DNA of 64,000 bases. Origin: Sphingomonas sp. UV9 (GTDB lineage Bacteria; Pseudomonadota; Alphaproteobacteria; Sphingomonadales; Sphingomonadaceae). The notes under the pieces are model-generated. The model searched no databases and was not told the DNA's origin. It saw only the letters and a program-made list of their open reading frames with translations. This document shows positions 55,513 to 64,000 of this stretch, in pieces. The stretch spans positions 1,178,001 through 1,242,000 of the forward strand of contig NZ_SCIN01000002.1 in the NCBI RefSeq assembly GCF_004101245.1, read 5' to 3'. Position 1 is the first letter of the stretch. Each line of letters opens with the position of its first letter. A program made the translations under genes and the position numbers.

Positions 55513-56316
55513 ATGAATCTCGATATCGCAGGCAAGATCGCGCTCGTCACCGGCGCCGACAGCGGCATGGGCAAGGAAACCGCCCGGATGCTGTTGCAGG
55601 AGGGCGCGCGCGTCGCGATCACCGACCAGCCGGGCGGCGATCTCGATGCGAGCGCCGCCGAGTTGAAGGCGCATGGCGAGGTGATCGCGATCGGGGCGGA
55701 TCTGACCAAGCTCGACGATGTGAAGGCGCTGTTCGCCAAGGTCCGCGACCAGCTCGGCGAGCCGGATATCCTGGTCAATTGCGCTGGCGTGACCGGGGCG
55801 ACCGGCGACTTCCTGGACGTCGACGATGCGGGCTGGCAGTCGACGCTCGATATCAACCTGATGGGCGCGGTGCGGGTTTGCCGCGAGGCGATCCCCTCGA
55901 TGCGCGCCGCGAAGTGGGGCCGGATCGTGCTGATGAGCTCGGAGGATGCGGTGCAGCCCTATGTCGACGAACTCGCCTATTGCGCATCGAAGGCCGGGAT
56001 TTCGAGCCTCTCAAAGGGGCTGTCGAAGGCCTATGGTTGCGACAATGTCCTCGTGAACACCGTGTCGCCGGCGTTTATCGCGACGCCGATGACCGACAAG
56101 ATGATGCAGAAGCGCGCCGACGAGAAGGGCGTGAGCTTCGACGAGGCGATCGAGACGTTCCTCGAAGAAGAACGCCCCGGCATGACGCTCAAGCGCCGTG
56201 GCGCGGCAGAAGAGGTCGCGTCGGCGATCGTGTTCCTGTGTTCGGAGCGGGCGAGCTTCATCAACGGCGCGGACATCCGCGTGGATTCTGGCTCGGTGAT
56301 GACGGTCGCGGGTTGA
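55513..56316 (+). CDS. Short-chain dehydrogenase/reductase
   Basis: ATG 55513 gives 267 residues. NAD(P) site TGADSGMGKETARMLL, NCAGVTGATG, catalytic YCASKAG with serine in LMSSED, and tail FINGADIRVDSGSVMTVAG. It has an insert around residue 200 (MMQKRADEKGVSFDEAIETFLEEERPGM) seen in several sugar-alcohol dehydrogenase relatives. It lies 25 bp after the GH15 gene in the same direction, so it may oxidise a product of that enzyme. Substrate unknown. Confidence 0.88.
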   Translation: MNLDIAGKIALVTGADSGMGKETARMLLQEGARVAITDQPGGDLDASAAELKAHGEVIAIGADLTKLDDVKALFAKVRDQLGEPDILVNCAGVTGATGDFLDVDDAGWQSTLDINLMGAVRVCREAIPSMRAAKWGRIVLMSSEDAVQPYVDELAYCASKAGISSLSKGLSKAYGCDNVLVNTVSPAFIATPMTDKMMQKRADEKGVSFDEAIETFLEEERPGMTLKRRGAAEEVASAIVFLCSERASFINGADIRVDSGSVMTVAG

Positions 56317-56337
56317 CCTGCCACCAAGGGAAACTGT

Positions 56338-56409
56338 TCTCCGCGGAGGCGGGGGGCCAGGATCGCAAGCGCAATCGCTCGTAACCCTGGACCCCCGCTT
56401 CCGCGGGGG
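56338..56409. terminator. GC-rich palindrome between convergent genes
   Basis: CCCCCGC-TTCC-GCGGGGG (56392-56409) is a strong 7-bp stem-loop. An outer, imperfect pairing links TCCGCGGAGGCGGGGGGCCAGG with CCTGGACCCCCGCTTCCGCGG. It sits between the convergent SDR and Old Yellow Enzyme genes and could end both transcripts. The same GC-rich wording suggests a dispersed repeat. Confidence 0.55.
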
Positions 56410-56432
56410 AACGGGAAAGCAGGGGGGGGGCG

Positions 56433-57536
56433 TTACCCCTCGAACAGATCCTTAAACTGCCGCGGTTGCGAGCGCAGATACTGGTTTGGGGCCTTCACCG
56501 TGCCGCCGAGATGCGCCGCCGCGTGCCACGGCCAGCGCGGGTCGTACAGGATCGTCCGGGCGAGCGCGATCATGTCCGCGTCGCCCGTCCCGACGATCGC
56601 CTCGGCCTGCTCGTAATCGGTGATCAGCCCGACCGCGACGACCGGGATCGACACCGCCTGCTTCACCGCACGCGCCAGCGGCACTTGATAGCTCGGCCCG
56701 ACGGGGATCTGCTGCGCCGGCGTCGTCCCGCCGCTCGACACGTGGATCGCACTGCACCCACGCGCTTCGAGCGCCTTGGCGAACGCGACGGTCTGCTCCG
56801 AATCCCAGCCACCCTCGGCCCAGTCGGTCCCCGATACGCGCATCGTCACCGCCCGCTCGGCCGGGAACGCAGCCCGTACCGCGTCGAACACCTCGAGCGG
56901 GAAACGCATCCGGTTTTCGAGACTGCCGCCATACGCGTCCTCGCGACGATTGGAGAGCGGCGACAGGAACTCGTGCAGCAGATAGCCATGCGCCGCATGC
57001 AACTGGATCGCGTCGATCCCGAGCCGCGCCGCACGCACTGCCGCCGCTGCAAACGCATCGCGGACGCGGTCCAGCCCGTCACGATCGAGCGCGACCGGCG
57101 CGTTCTCGGTTGGCAAGAACGGCACCGTCGAGGGACCCTCGGTCTGCCAGCCGTTGGGCGCGCCCGGCGCGATCTGGAGCCCGCCCTTCCACGGCACCTC
57201 GCACGAGGCCTTGCGCCCGGCATGCGACAACTGGATCGCGATCGGCATGTCGGACCAGCGCCGCACGCTCTCGATCACGCCGGCCATCGCCGCTTCGGTG
57301 GCGTCGTCGTACAGACCGACGTCGCCATGCGTGATCCGCCCCTCGGGCAGCACCGCGCTCGCCTCGATCGTCAGCAACGCCGCGCCTGACAGCGCGAGCT
57401 GCCCCAGATGGATCTGGTGCCAGTCGTTCATGCAGCCGTTTTCCGCCGAATACTGGCACATCGGCGCGATCACGATCCGGTTGGCGAGGGTCAGATTGCC
57501 AATTTTGAGCGGCTCGAATAGCTTCGGCCCGCTCAT
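56433..57536 (-). CDS. Old Yellow Enzyme/NADH:flavin oxidoreductase (YqjM-like)
   Basis: ATG 57536 gives 367 residues. The FMN-barrel order is LFEPLKIGNLTLANRIVIAPMCQYSAENG, with cysteine in the YqjM position. Then come QLSHAGRKAS, the substrate HN/HH region LHAAHGYLLHEFLSPLSN, DAYGGSLENR, HVSSGG, VGLITDYEQAEAIV and ADMIALARTILYDPRWPW. It reduces activated double bonds of enones or nitro-compounds with NAD(P)H. A longer frame to 58556 is antisense to glgX and rejected. It diverges from the glgX promoter. Confidence 0.95.
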   Translation of the reverse strand: MSGPKLFEPLKIGNLTLANRIVIAPMCQYSAENGCMNDWHQIHLGQLALSGAALLTIEASAVLPEGRITHGDVGLYDDATEAAMAGVIESVRRWSDMPIAIQLSHAGRKASCEVPWKGGLQIAPGAPNGWQTEGPSTVPFLPTENAPVALDRDGLDRVRDAFAAAAVRAARLGIDAIQLHAAHGYLLHEFLSPLSNRREDAYGGSLENRMRFPLEVFDAVRAAFPAERAVTMRVSGTDWAEGGWDSEQTVAFAKALEARGCSAIHVSSGGTTPAQQIPVGPSYQVPLARAVKQAVSIPVVAVGLITDYEQAEAIVGTGDADMIALARTILYDPRWPWHAAAHLGGTVKAPNQYLRSQPRQFKDLFEG

Positions 57537-57622
57537 GCGATGATCGATCGTAGGGTATAAGGCGTGCGCATGGTCGTCCCTTGGTACGTGAGAGGATGTG
57601 GCGAAAACTCGTTGCGTGGTGC

Positions 57623-57648
57623 GGAACATAGGAAGCGACGGGCGGGTT
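57623..57648 (+). promoter_or_regulatory. Candidate EcfG (general stress) promoter of the glgX-treY operon
   Basis: GGAAC at 57623-57627 and GGTT at 57645-57648 are spaced 17 bases apart. This matches the alphaproteobacterial EcfG pattern GGAAC-N16/17-CGTT with one mismatch. It lies 78 bp upstream of the glgX start. Trehalose synthesis under general-stress control is common in the class, so the position makes sense. Confidence 0.45.
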
Positions 57649-57725
57649 TCACGCCAAGGAATGCTGCACCGCGATAAAGTCGCGCCCGCAGCGAAACTAT
57701 AAGACGACACGATAGGGGTTACGCA

Positions 57726-59828
57726 TTGCATCTTCTGCCCGACACACTCGACGCCGGTTCGCCCTATCCGCTCGGCTCGACCTTCGATGGCCTCGGCGTC
57801 AACTTCGCGGTCTATTCCGCCAACGCCGAGAAGATCGAACTTTGCGTCTATGACGAGACCGGCCGCCGCGAGCTGAAGCGCTATGCGCTGCCCGAATGGA
57901 CCGACGAAGTCTGGCACGGCTATCTCCCCGACGCGCAGCCGGGGCTCGTCTACGGCTACCGCGCGCATGGCCGCTATGCCCCCGAGGAGGGCCACCGCTT
58001 CAATCCGAACAAGCTGCTGCTCGATCCGTACGCCAAGCAGATGATCGGCGAGCTGCGCTGGACCGACGCGATGTACGGCTATCAGGTGAAGTCGCCGCGC
58101 GCGGACCTGAGCTTCGATCGCCGCGACAGCGCGCTGACGATGCCCAAGGGTGTCGTCAGCGACAACCATTTCGACTGGTCGCGCGACGTGCGTCCAAACA
58201 CGCCCTGGTCCGAGACGGTGATCTACGAGGCGCATACCAAGGGCCTGACCAAGCTGTTCGAGGAGGTTCAGCCCTCCGAACGCGGCACCTTCGCGGCACT
58301 CGGCAATCCCAAGGTCATCGATCACCTCAAGCGCCTGGGCGTCACCGCGATCGAGCTGCTGCCGATCCACACCTATATCCAGGACCGCTTTCTCCAGGAA
58401 AAGGGCCTGCGGAATTACTGGGGCTACAACACCCTCAATTTCTTCACGCCCGAACGCTCGTTCTTCGCGACCGACAGCCACAACGAACTTCGCCGCTCGA
58501 TCCGCCGTCTGCATGCCGCCGGGATCGAGGTCATCCTCGACGTCGTCTACAATCACACCTGCGAAGGCTCGGAGCAGGGCCCGACGCTATCGTGGCGCGG
58601 GCTCGACAACGCGAGCTACTACCGCTTGGTCAAGGATCAGCCGCGGTTTGCGATCAACGACACCGGCACCGGCAACACCTTGAACCTGACCAAGGCGCGC
58701 GTGCTTCAGATGGTGGCGGATTCGCTGCGCTATTGGGCGACGAGCTTTGGGATCGACGGCTTTCGCTTCGATCTCGGACTGACGCTGGGGCGGACGGACA
58801 CCGGCTTCGATCCCGGTGCGGGGTTCTTCGACGTGATCCGGCAGGATCCGGTGCTCGGGCGCCTGAAGCTGATCACCGAGCCGTGGGATATCGGCCCCGG
58901 CGGCTATCAGCTCGGCAACTTCCCCCCCGGTTTCGCCGAGTGGAACGACAAATACCGCGACACTGTCCGGAAATTCTGGCGCGGCGATCATGCGCAGCGT
59001 GCCGATCTCGCCGCCCGCCTCACCGGCTCGGCCGATCTGTTCGATCGCCGCGCGCGTCGCCCTTGGGCCAGCGTCAACCTGCTCGGCGCGCATGACGGCT
59101 ACACGCTTGCCGACACGGTTGCGTACGAGGAACGCCACAATGACGCGAACGGCGAAGACAATCGGGACGGCCATTCGAACAACTGCTCGCGCAACTGGGG
59201 CGTCGAGGGACCGACCGATAACCCGGACATCCTGGAAACCCGCTCGCGCGTGATGCGCTCGATGCTGACCACGTTGTTCGCGTCGCTCGGCACGCCGATG
59301 CTGGTCGCGGGCGACGAGTTCGGGCGGACGCAGAACGGCAACAACAACGCCTATTGCCAGGATAACGAGATCAGCTGGCTCGACTGGGACAAGGCCAAAT
59401 CCCCCGAGGGCGAGGCGCTGATCGACTTCACCGCGCGCCTCATCGCGCTGCGCCGCGAATACGGCATGCTGCGCGCCGGCAATTTCCTTTACGGCGACGA
59501 CACGCCGGCAGAGGGTCTGAAGGACATCGAATGGTGGGACGAGCGCGGCCAGCAACTTACGGCGGAAGATTGGGACAACACCAACGGCCGTGCCCTTGTG
59601 ATGCGCCGCGCGTGCGAGATGGAATCGGGTGAAATCCAGGTGATCTCGCTCTTCCTCAATGCCTCTGAAGGTCCGTTGACCTTCCACATGCCACCCCCCG
59701 AAGAGGTGGAGCGCACCGTCCTGATCGACAGCAGCAAGCCCGAGCAAGGTCGCCTCCCGATCAAGGACAGCTACGAGCTTCCCCCACAGGGTGCGGCTTT
59801 GCTCTCGTGGACGGTCGCAGCGGCATGA
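57726..59828 (+). CDS. glgX: Glycogen debranching enzyme (GH13)
   Basis: A TTG start at 57726, with GGGG 7-10 bases upstream, gives 700 residues. A CBM48-like N-terminal domain (STFDGLGVNFAVYSANAEKIELCVYDE) precedes the barrel. Catalytic motifs: IDGFRFDLGLTLGRTD (nucleophile), KLITEPWDIGPGGYQLG (acid), NLLGAHDGYTL with VAYEERHNDANGEDNRDG, the GlgX-type ending. It removes short branches from glycogen, producing linear maltodextrin for TreY/TreZ. First gene of glgX-treZ-malQ-treY, all joined by ATGA overlaps. Confidence 0.96.
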   Translation: MHLLPDTLDAGSPYPLGSTFDGLGVNFAVYSANAEKIELCVYDETGRRELKRYALPEWTDEVWHGYLPDAQPGLVYGYRAHGRYAPEEGHRFNPNKLLLDPYAKQMIGELRWTDAMYGYQVKSPRADLSFDRRDSALTMPKGVVSDNHFDWSRDVRPNTPWSETVIYEAHTKGLTKLFEEVQPSERGTFAALGNPKVIDHLKRLGVTAIELLPIHTYIQDRFLQEKGLRNYWGYNTLNFFTPERSFFATDSHNELRRSIRRLHAAGIEVILDVVYNHTCEGSEQGPTLSWRGLDNASYYRLVKDQPRFAINDTGTGNTLNLTKARVLQMVADSLRYWATSFGIDGFRFDLGLTLGRTDTGFDPGAGFFDVIRQDPVLGRLKLITEPWDIGPGGYQLGNFPPGFAEWNDKYRDTVRKFWRGDHAQRADLAARLTGSADLFDRRARRPWASVNLLGAHDGYTLADTVAYEERHNDANGEDNRDGHSNNCSRNWGVEGPTDNPDILETRSRVMRSMLTTLFASLGTPMLVAGDEFGRTQNGNNNAYCQDNEISWLDWDKAKSPEGEALIDFTARLIALRREYGMLRAGNFLYGDDTPAEGLKDIEWWDERGQQLTAEDWDNTNGRALVMRRACEMESGEIQVISLFLNASEGPLTFHMPPPEEVERTVLIDSSKPEQGRLPIKDSYELPPQGAALLSWTVAAA

Positions 59829-61531
59829 ACTGGGGACCGACGCTCGCCAGGGAAGGCGCGACCTTCCGCCTCTGGGCGCCCGACCGCGACGACGTGACCC
59901 TGGAGATCGCCGATGGCGGCGCGGTTCCGATGACGTCCGACGCCGACGGCTGGTTCAGCGCCTCGGCGTCCGTCGGTTCGGGCACCCGGTACCGGTTCCG
60001 GCTGGCGGACGATCTGACGGTGCCGGACCCGGCCTCACGGGCACAGTCGGGCGGCGTCCATGGGTGGAGCGTTCTGGTCGACCACGCCGCCTATGACTGG
60101 CGCGCTACCGACTGGCGCGGGCGTCCGTGGGAAGAAATGATTATCCAGGAGGTCCATGTCGGCGCGCTCGGCGGGTTTGCGGGCGTGGCCGATCACCTCC
60201 CGGCTATCGCAGCGCTGGGTGTGACGGCCATCGAACTCATGCCCGTAAACGCCTTTGGCGGCACCAGAAACTGGGGCTATGATGGCGTGCTGCCGTACGC
60301 TCCCGCCGAGAGCTACGGAACGCCCGACGAACTGAAGGCGCTGGTCGACCGCGCCCACGAACTCGGCTTGGCCGTGTTCCTCGACGTCGTCTACAATCAC
60401 TTCGGCCCCGACGGGAATTACCTCGGCGCCTATGCGCAGGGCTTCTTCAACGCCGACGTCGATACCCCCTGGGGCGGCGCAGTCGCGGTCGATCAGGCAC
60501 CGGTCCACCGCTTCTTCGTCGACAACGCGTTGATGTGGCTCAACGACTACCGCTTCGACGGCCTCCGCTTTGACGCGGTCCACGCGATCGCAAACGACGA
60601 CTTCCTTGACGCGATGGCCGCTGAACTCCGCGAAAAGACTGCAGGCCGCCACGTTCATCTCGTCCTCGAGAACGAGGGGAACGACGCCGAGCGTCTTCAC
60701 GTCGCCGCGTTCGACGCGCAGTGGAACGACGACTTCCACAACGTCCTCCACGTCCTCCTCACCGGCGAAACCAGCGCCTATTATGCTGATTTTTCAGACC
60801 GTCCGGCCGAACGCCTCGCACGCTGCCTCAGCGAAGGCTTTATCTACCAGGGGGAGGGCTCGCCCAACCACGACGGCAAGCCCCGCGGCAAGCCGAGCGC
60901 GCATTTGTCGCCGACCGCGTTCGTCGCCTTCCTCCAGAATCACGACCAGATCGGCAACCGCGCGATGGGCGAACGGCTGACGCTGCTCGCCGACCGCCAG
61001 AAGTTGCGCGCGGCGACCGCCTTGCTCCTGCTCGGCCCGCAGATCCCGCTGCTGTTCATGGGCGACGAACACGGCAGCGAGAGCCCGTTCCTGTTCTTCA
61101 CCGACTTCCACGACGACCTCGCTGATGCGGTACGCGAAGGCCGCCGCAAGGAGTTCGCCAAGTTCGCCGCCTTCGCCGATCCCGAGGCGCGGAAGGCGAT
61201 CCCAGACCCGAACGCTCACGAAACCTTCCATCGATCCCGCGCGCAACCAGGCGCTGCCGCTGCGGAGTGGCAGGACCTGTATCGCTCGCTGTTGGCACTT
61301 CGCCACGAGGCGATCATTCCCCGACTAGCTGGCACGGAGTCGATTGGCGCCGAGGCGATCGGGGAGGGGGCCGTCATCGCTCGTTGGCGGATGGGCGATG
61401 GCGCGGTTCTGACAATCGCAATGAACCTCGGTAGCGAAGCCGTGGTATTTCCAGAGATATCGAGCGCGCCGATCTTTGCAGATGGTGAATCCGGCCAGCC
61501 CGGCAGCGCCACGGTTTGGCTTGAACGATGA
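59825..61531 (+). CDS. treZ: Malto-oligosyltrehalose trehalohydrolase
   Basis: ATG 59825 overlaps the glgX stop (ATGA) and gives 568 residues. An N-terminal CBM48-like domain (FRLWAPDRDDVTLEIADGG) precedes the GH13 barrel. The barrel has FGPDGNYL, DGLRFDAVHAIAND (nucleophile), VLENEGNDAE (acid) and FLQNHDQIGNRAMGERL, the TreZ form of the last motif. It releases trehalose from maltooligosyl-trehalose made by TreY. Confidence 0.96.
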   Translation: MNWGPTLAREGATFRLWAPDRDDVTLEIADGGAVPMTSDADGWFSASASVGSGTRYRFRLADDLTVPDPASRAQSGGVHGWSVLVDHAAYDWRATDWRGRPWEEMIIQEVHVGALGGFAGVADHLPAIAALGVTAIELMPVNAFGGTRNWGYDGVLPYAPAESYGTPDELKALVDRAHELGLAVFLDVVYNHFGPDGNYLGAYAQGFFNADVDTPWGGAVAVDQAPVHRFFVDNALMWLNDYRFDGLRFDAVHAIANDDFLDAMAAELREKTAGRHVHLVLENEGNDAERLHVAAFDAQWNDDFHNVLHVLLTGETSAYYADFSDRPAERLARCLSEGFIYQGEGSPNHDGKPRGKPSAHLSPTAFVAFLQNHDQIGNRAMGERLTLLADRQKLRAATALLLLGPQIPLLFMGDEHGSESPFLFFTDFHDDLADAVREGRRKEFAKFAAFADPEARKAIPDPNAHETFHRSRAQPGAAAAEWQDLYRSLLALRHEAIIPRLAGTESIGAEAIGEGAVIARWRMGDGAVLTIAMNLGSEAVVFPEISSAPIFADGESGQPGSATVWLER

Positions 61532-63501
61532 GCGATTTCCAAAAGCTCGTCGTGGCCGCCGGCTTGCAACCTGAATGGCAGGACGCGGCCGGCCGTCGCC
61601 AGACGGTGTCGGACGACGCGCTGCGGACGATCCTGGATCGCCTCGGCCACCCGTCCACCAGCGTAAAACAGATCGCCGAAAGCCTCGCTGCGATTGCGGT
61701 CAGAATGGGGCGGGCGCCTCGCTTCCTGTCCGTCGACGTCGGCGACCCGATCCAGCTTTCGACGACGCTATCGGGCAACGCCGAACTTACCCTCGAAAAC
61801 GGTACCCGCACAACGGTTGCGCTCGACCGAGGCGCGCTCAGGCCCATCGATCACACCGGCTATCACCGTCTCGAAATCGGCGACGACGTGATCGACCTGC
61901 TCGTCGCGCCGCGCCGCTGCTTCACGATCGCCGACGCCCTGCCGGGACGCAAACTCTGGGCGCCCGCGGTCCAGATTCCGAGCCTTCGCGGCGAGCCCAC
62001 CAAGGCGTTCGGCGACTTCGGCACACTCGCCGAAGCCGCTCGTGCGTTCGGTGAGCGCGGCGCCGACGCCCTCGCCATCAGCCCCACGCACGCGCTGTTC
62101 CCGGCAGACGCCAGCCGGTACAGCCCCTATGCGCCCTCCAGCCGGCAATTCCTCAACGGCCTCTACGGAAATTCGTCCGCATTCGCCGGCGCGTCGGAAG
62201 AGCCGGCTTCGGACCTGATCGACTGGCAGCGAGCGATACCCGAGAAGCTCGCTCAACTTCGCAAGACCTTTGACCAAGATGCTAAAGGACTTGGCAAAAC
62301 TCTCGATGCGTTCAGGCGGGGAGGCGGGGACGACCTCGAACGTCACGCCGAGTTCGACGCGCTCCACGCGCATTTCTTCGCGCGCGACGGCGCACGTGGC
62401 TGGCAGCAATGGCCGGCCGCGTATCACGATCCCGGCAGCCCAGCCGTCCGCCGCTTCGTCACCGAGCATGCCGATGACGTCCTGTTCTACGTGTTCCTCC
62501 AATGGCTGGCCCGTCGCGATCTCAACGCCGCACAGACCGCTGCCAAGGACGCCGGCATGGCGATCGGCCTAATCGCCGACCTCGCCGTCGGCATCGACCC
62601 GGGTGGCAGCCATGGCTGGAGCCGTCGCGGTGACCTGCTGACCGGCCTGTCGATCGGCGCGCCCCCCGATCCGCTCGGCCCGGACGGTCAAAGCTGGGGC
62701 ATCACCGGCTTCGACCCGTACGCGCTCCGCGAAACCGGGTTCGCCCCGTTCATTGCGACGATCCGCGCCGCTCTCGCGCACGCCGGCGGCATCCGCATCG
62801 ACCACGCATTCGGCCTGCGCCGTCTCTGGGTCGTCCCCGAGGGCGCGTCGGCGGCGGAGGGCGCGTATCTCGACATGCCGTTCGACGACCTCATGCGGAT
62901 CATCGCGATGGAATCGCAGCGGGCGAAGGCGATCGTCATCGGCGAAGACCTCGGCACCGTCCCTGACGGTTTCCGCGAGGCGATGGATGCGCGCGCCATG
63001 CTCGGCATGCGCGTGCTCTGGTTCGAGCGCGACGCGGACGGTTTCGTGCCCCCGGCGAAATGGTCGCCCGACGCGGTGGCGATGACCGGCACGCACGACC
63101 TCGCGACGATCGCCGGCTGGTGGAGCGGCCGCGATATCGACTGGACCTGGGACCTCGGCCGCAAATCGGAGGCAGTCGACCAACCGGCAGACCGCACCGC
63201 CCGCGCCGACGACCGCGGCTCACTCTGGTCCGCCTTCGACACAGGCGCCAAGCAGCCCGCCGCCGACGACACCGACCCGGTCGTCGACGCCGCGATCGCG
63301 CATGTCGCCAGCACACCGTGCGCGCTCGCGATCGTCCCCGTCGAGGATCTGGCGGGGCTGGTCGAGCAACCGAACCTGCCCGGCACGATCGACGAACATC
63401 CCAATTGGCGCCGCCGGATGCCCGACACGACGGAGGCGCTGCTCCAACGCCCCGATGTCGCCGCCCGCATCGCCACGCTCAACGCCACGAGACCCGCATG
63501 A
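61528..63501 (+). CDS. malQ: 4-alpha-glucanotransferase
   Basis: The 657-residue protein starts with ATGA overlap to treZ. GH77 motifs: SRYSPYAPSSRQFLNGLY, the nucleophile GIRIDHAFGLRRLW, acid IGEDLGTVPDGFREAM, and MTGTHDLATIAGWW. It rearranges maltodextrins by transferring glucan chains, which recycles short products into longer ones TreY can use. It sits between treZ and treY. Confidence 0.95.
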   Translation: MSDFQKLVVAAGLQPEWQDAAGRRQTVSDDALRTILDRLGHPSTSVKQIAESLAAIAVRMGRAPRFLSVDVGDPIQLSTTLSGNAELTLENGTRTTVALDRGALRPIDHTGYHRLEIGDDVIDLLVAPRRCFTIADALPGRKLWAPAVQIPSLRGEPTKAFGDFGTLAEAARAFGERGADALAISPTHALFPADASRYSPYAPSSRQFLNGLYGNSSAFAGASEEPASDLIDWQRAIPEKLAQLRKTFDQDAKGLGKTLDAFRRGGGDDLERHAEFDALHAHFFARDGARGWQQWPAAYHDPGSPAVRRFVTEHADDVLFYVFLQWLARRDLNAAQTAAKDAGMAIGLIADLAVGIDPGGSHGWSRRGDLLTGLSIGAPPDPLGPDGQSWGITGFDPYALRETGFAPFIATIRAALAHAGGIRIDHAFGLRRLWVVPEGASAAEGAYLDMPFDDLMRIIAMESQRAKAIVIGEDLGTVPDGFREAMDARAMLGMRVLWFERDADGFVPPAKWSPDAVAMTGTHDLATIAGWWSGRDIDWTWDLGRKSEAVDQPADRTARADDRGSLWSAFDTGAKQPAADDTDPVVDAAIAHVASTPCALAIVPVEDLAGLVEQPNLPGTIDEHPNWRRRMPDTTEALLQRPDVAARIATLNATRPA

Positions 63502-64000
63502 CCGCCCCCACAACCCCCCGCGCGACCTACCGCTTCCAGTTCCACAAGGGCTTCACCTTCGCCGATGCCGAGGCGCTCGTGCCGTATCTCGATATACTCG
63601 GGATCAGCCACCTCTACGCCTCGCCGATCACCACCGCCCGGAGCGGATCCACCCACGGCTACGATGTCGTGGACCCGACCCGCATTAACCCAGAACTCGG
63701 CGGGGAGGAGGCCTTTCGCAGCCTCGTCGCCGCACTTCGAGCCCGCGACATGGGCGTCATCATCGACATCGTCCCCAACCATATGGGCGTCGCTGGTGGT
63801 GAGAACGCGTGGTGGAATGATGTCCTAACAAACGGTAAAAATAGCGAATTCGCGCGCTATTTCGACATCGACTGGCGCGAGAAACTCGTCCTTCCGATTC
63901 TCGGCGACCCGCTCGCCCAAACGCTTGCCAGCGGTGCGCTGAAGGTCGAGCATACCGACGGCCGCTACGTCCTCGAAGCCTATGGCGAACACCGCCTGCC
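63498..64000 (+). CDS. treY: Malto-oligosyltrehalose synthase (3' end outside window)
   Basis: ATG 63498 overlaps the malQ stop (ATGA). The first 167 residues are visible. RATYRFQFHKGFTFADAEALVPYL followed by GISHLYASPITTARSGSTHGYDVVDPTRINPELGG and VIIDIVPNHMGV is the distinctive TreY opening with the first GH13 motif. It converts the reducing end of maltodextrin to an alpha,alpha-1,1 bond. The gene continues past the right edge. Confidence 0.96.
   Translation, partial: MTAPTTPRATYRFQFHKGFTFADAEALVPYLDILGISHLYASPITTARSGSTHGYDVVDPTRINPELGGEEAFRSLVAALRARDMGVIIDIVPNHMGVAGGENAWWNDVLTNGKNSEFARYFDIDWREKLVLPILGDPLAQTLASGALKVEHTDGRYVLEAYGEHRL

Noticed and set aside
57537-58556. N-terminal extension of the Old Yellow Enzyme frame
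   Set aside because: These codons are antisense to glgX; the enzyme's conserved start MSGPKLFEPLKIG is at 57536.

Overview
The window is GC-rich, densely coded alphaproteobacterial chromosome, most likely Sphingomonas or a close sphingomonad. The indications are a TonB-dependent receptor with the DDIIVTGTR-type N-terminal box, adjacent TamA/TamB genes, a glgX-treZ-malQ-treY trehalose operon, a candidate CtrA box, a candidate EcfG-type stress promoter and many ATGA/TAATG gene overlaps. I see no integrase, transposase, phage gene or CRISPR array. The genus call is inference from gene content and style.

Layout. (1) 1-11.5 kb is a carbohydrate/sugar-acid and uptake block: a Tat-exported Gfo/Idh/MocA oxidoreductase (cut by the window edge), gluconokinase, a large secreted double beta-helix protein with a C-terminal propeller, a 6-phosphogluconolactonase-like lactonase, an exported carboxylesterase, an exported amidohydrolase and a TonB receptor. 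(2) 11.7-19 kb holds housekeeping and mixed genes: GT4 glycosyltransferase, nitronate monooxygenase-like protein, LysE exporter, small lipoprotein, D-2-hydroxyacid dehydrogenase, SH3 protein and thiolase. (3) 19.1-27.1 kb reads as one long transcription unit: small membrane protein, prepilin peptidase, unknown secreted protein, TamA, TamB. A Baeyer-Villiger-type monooxygenase follows. (4) 28.6-33.5 kb is a signalling island: a possible 17-codon microORF with a palindrome in front of it, a CtrA-like box, an EAL phosphodiesterase, a TPR histidine kinase with a degenerate receiver, and a stand-alone receiver. (5) 33.5-36.7 kb: methyltransferase diverging from comF-grxC-nitrilase-DUF1178. (6) 36.7-37.85 kb is a scar of gene remnants (LysR C-terminus, SnoaL-like fragment). 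(7) 37.85-46 kb: beta-lactamase-fold protein, an AEC transporter coupled to an FAD protein with a 15-bp tandem repeat, a sorbosone dehydrogenase-like protein with a coupled secreted protein, an intergenic 8-bp tandem repeat, and a MASE1-PAS-GGDEF diguanylate cyclase. (8) A tRNA-Ser(TGA) at 46.3 kb. (9) 47.2-50.5 kb: acyl-CoA-dehydrogenase-fold flavoprotein, PIG-L deacetylase, NodS-type methyltransferase and, convergent and overlapping, a GT2 glycosyltransferase coupled to a large catalase. (10) 52.9-64 kb: SDR, GH15 and SDR genes, an Old Yellow Enzyme, and the glycogen/trehalose operon, which runs off the right edge inside treY.

How the genes work together. Region 1 fits capture and oxidation of a plant-type sugar or glycoside through lactone and gluconate. 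Region 3 fits outer-membrane biogenesis. Regions 4 and 7 carry opposing c-di-GMP enzymes, one under a probable cell-cycle control site. Region 9 is the best candidate for an undescribed pathway: deacetylase, N-methyltransferase, ACAD-fold flavoenzyme and glycosyltransferase together suggest tailoring of an amino sugar by logic resembling Nod-factor NodB/NodS. Region 10 turns glycogen-type glucan into trehalose and is probably stress-induced.
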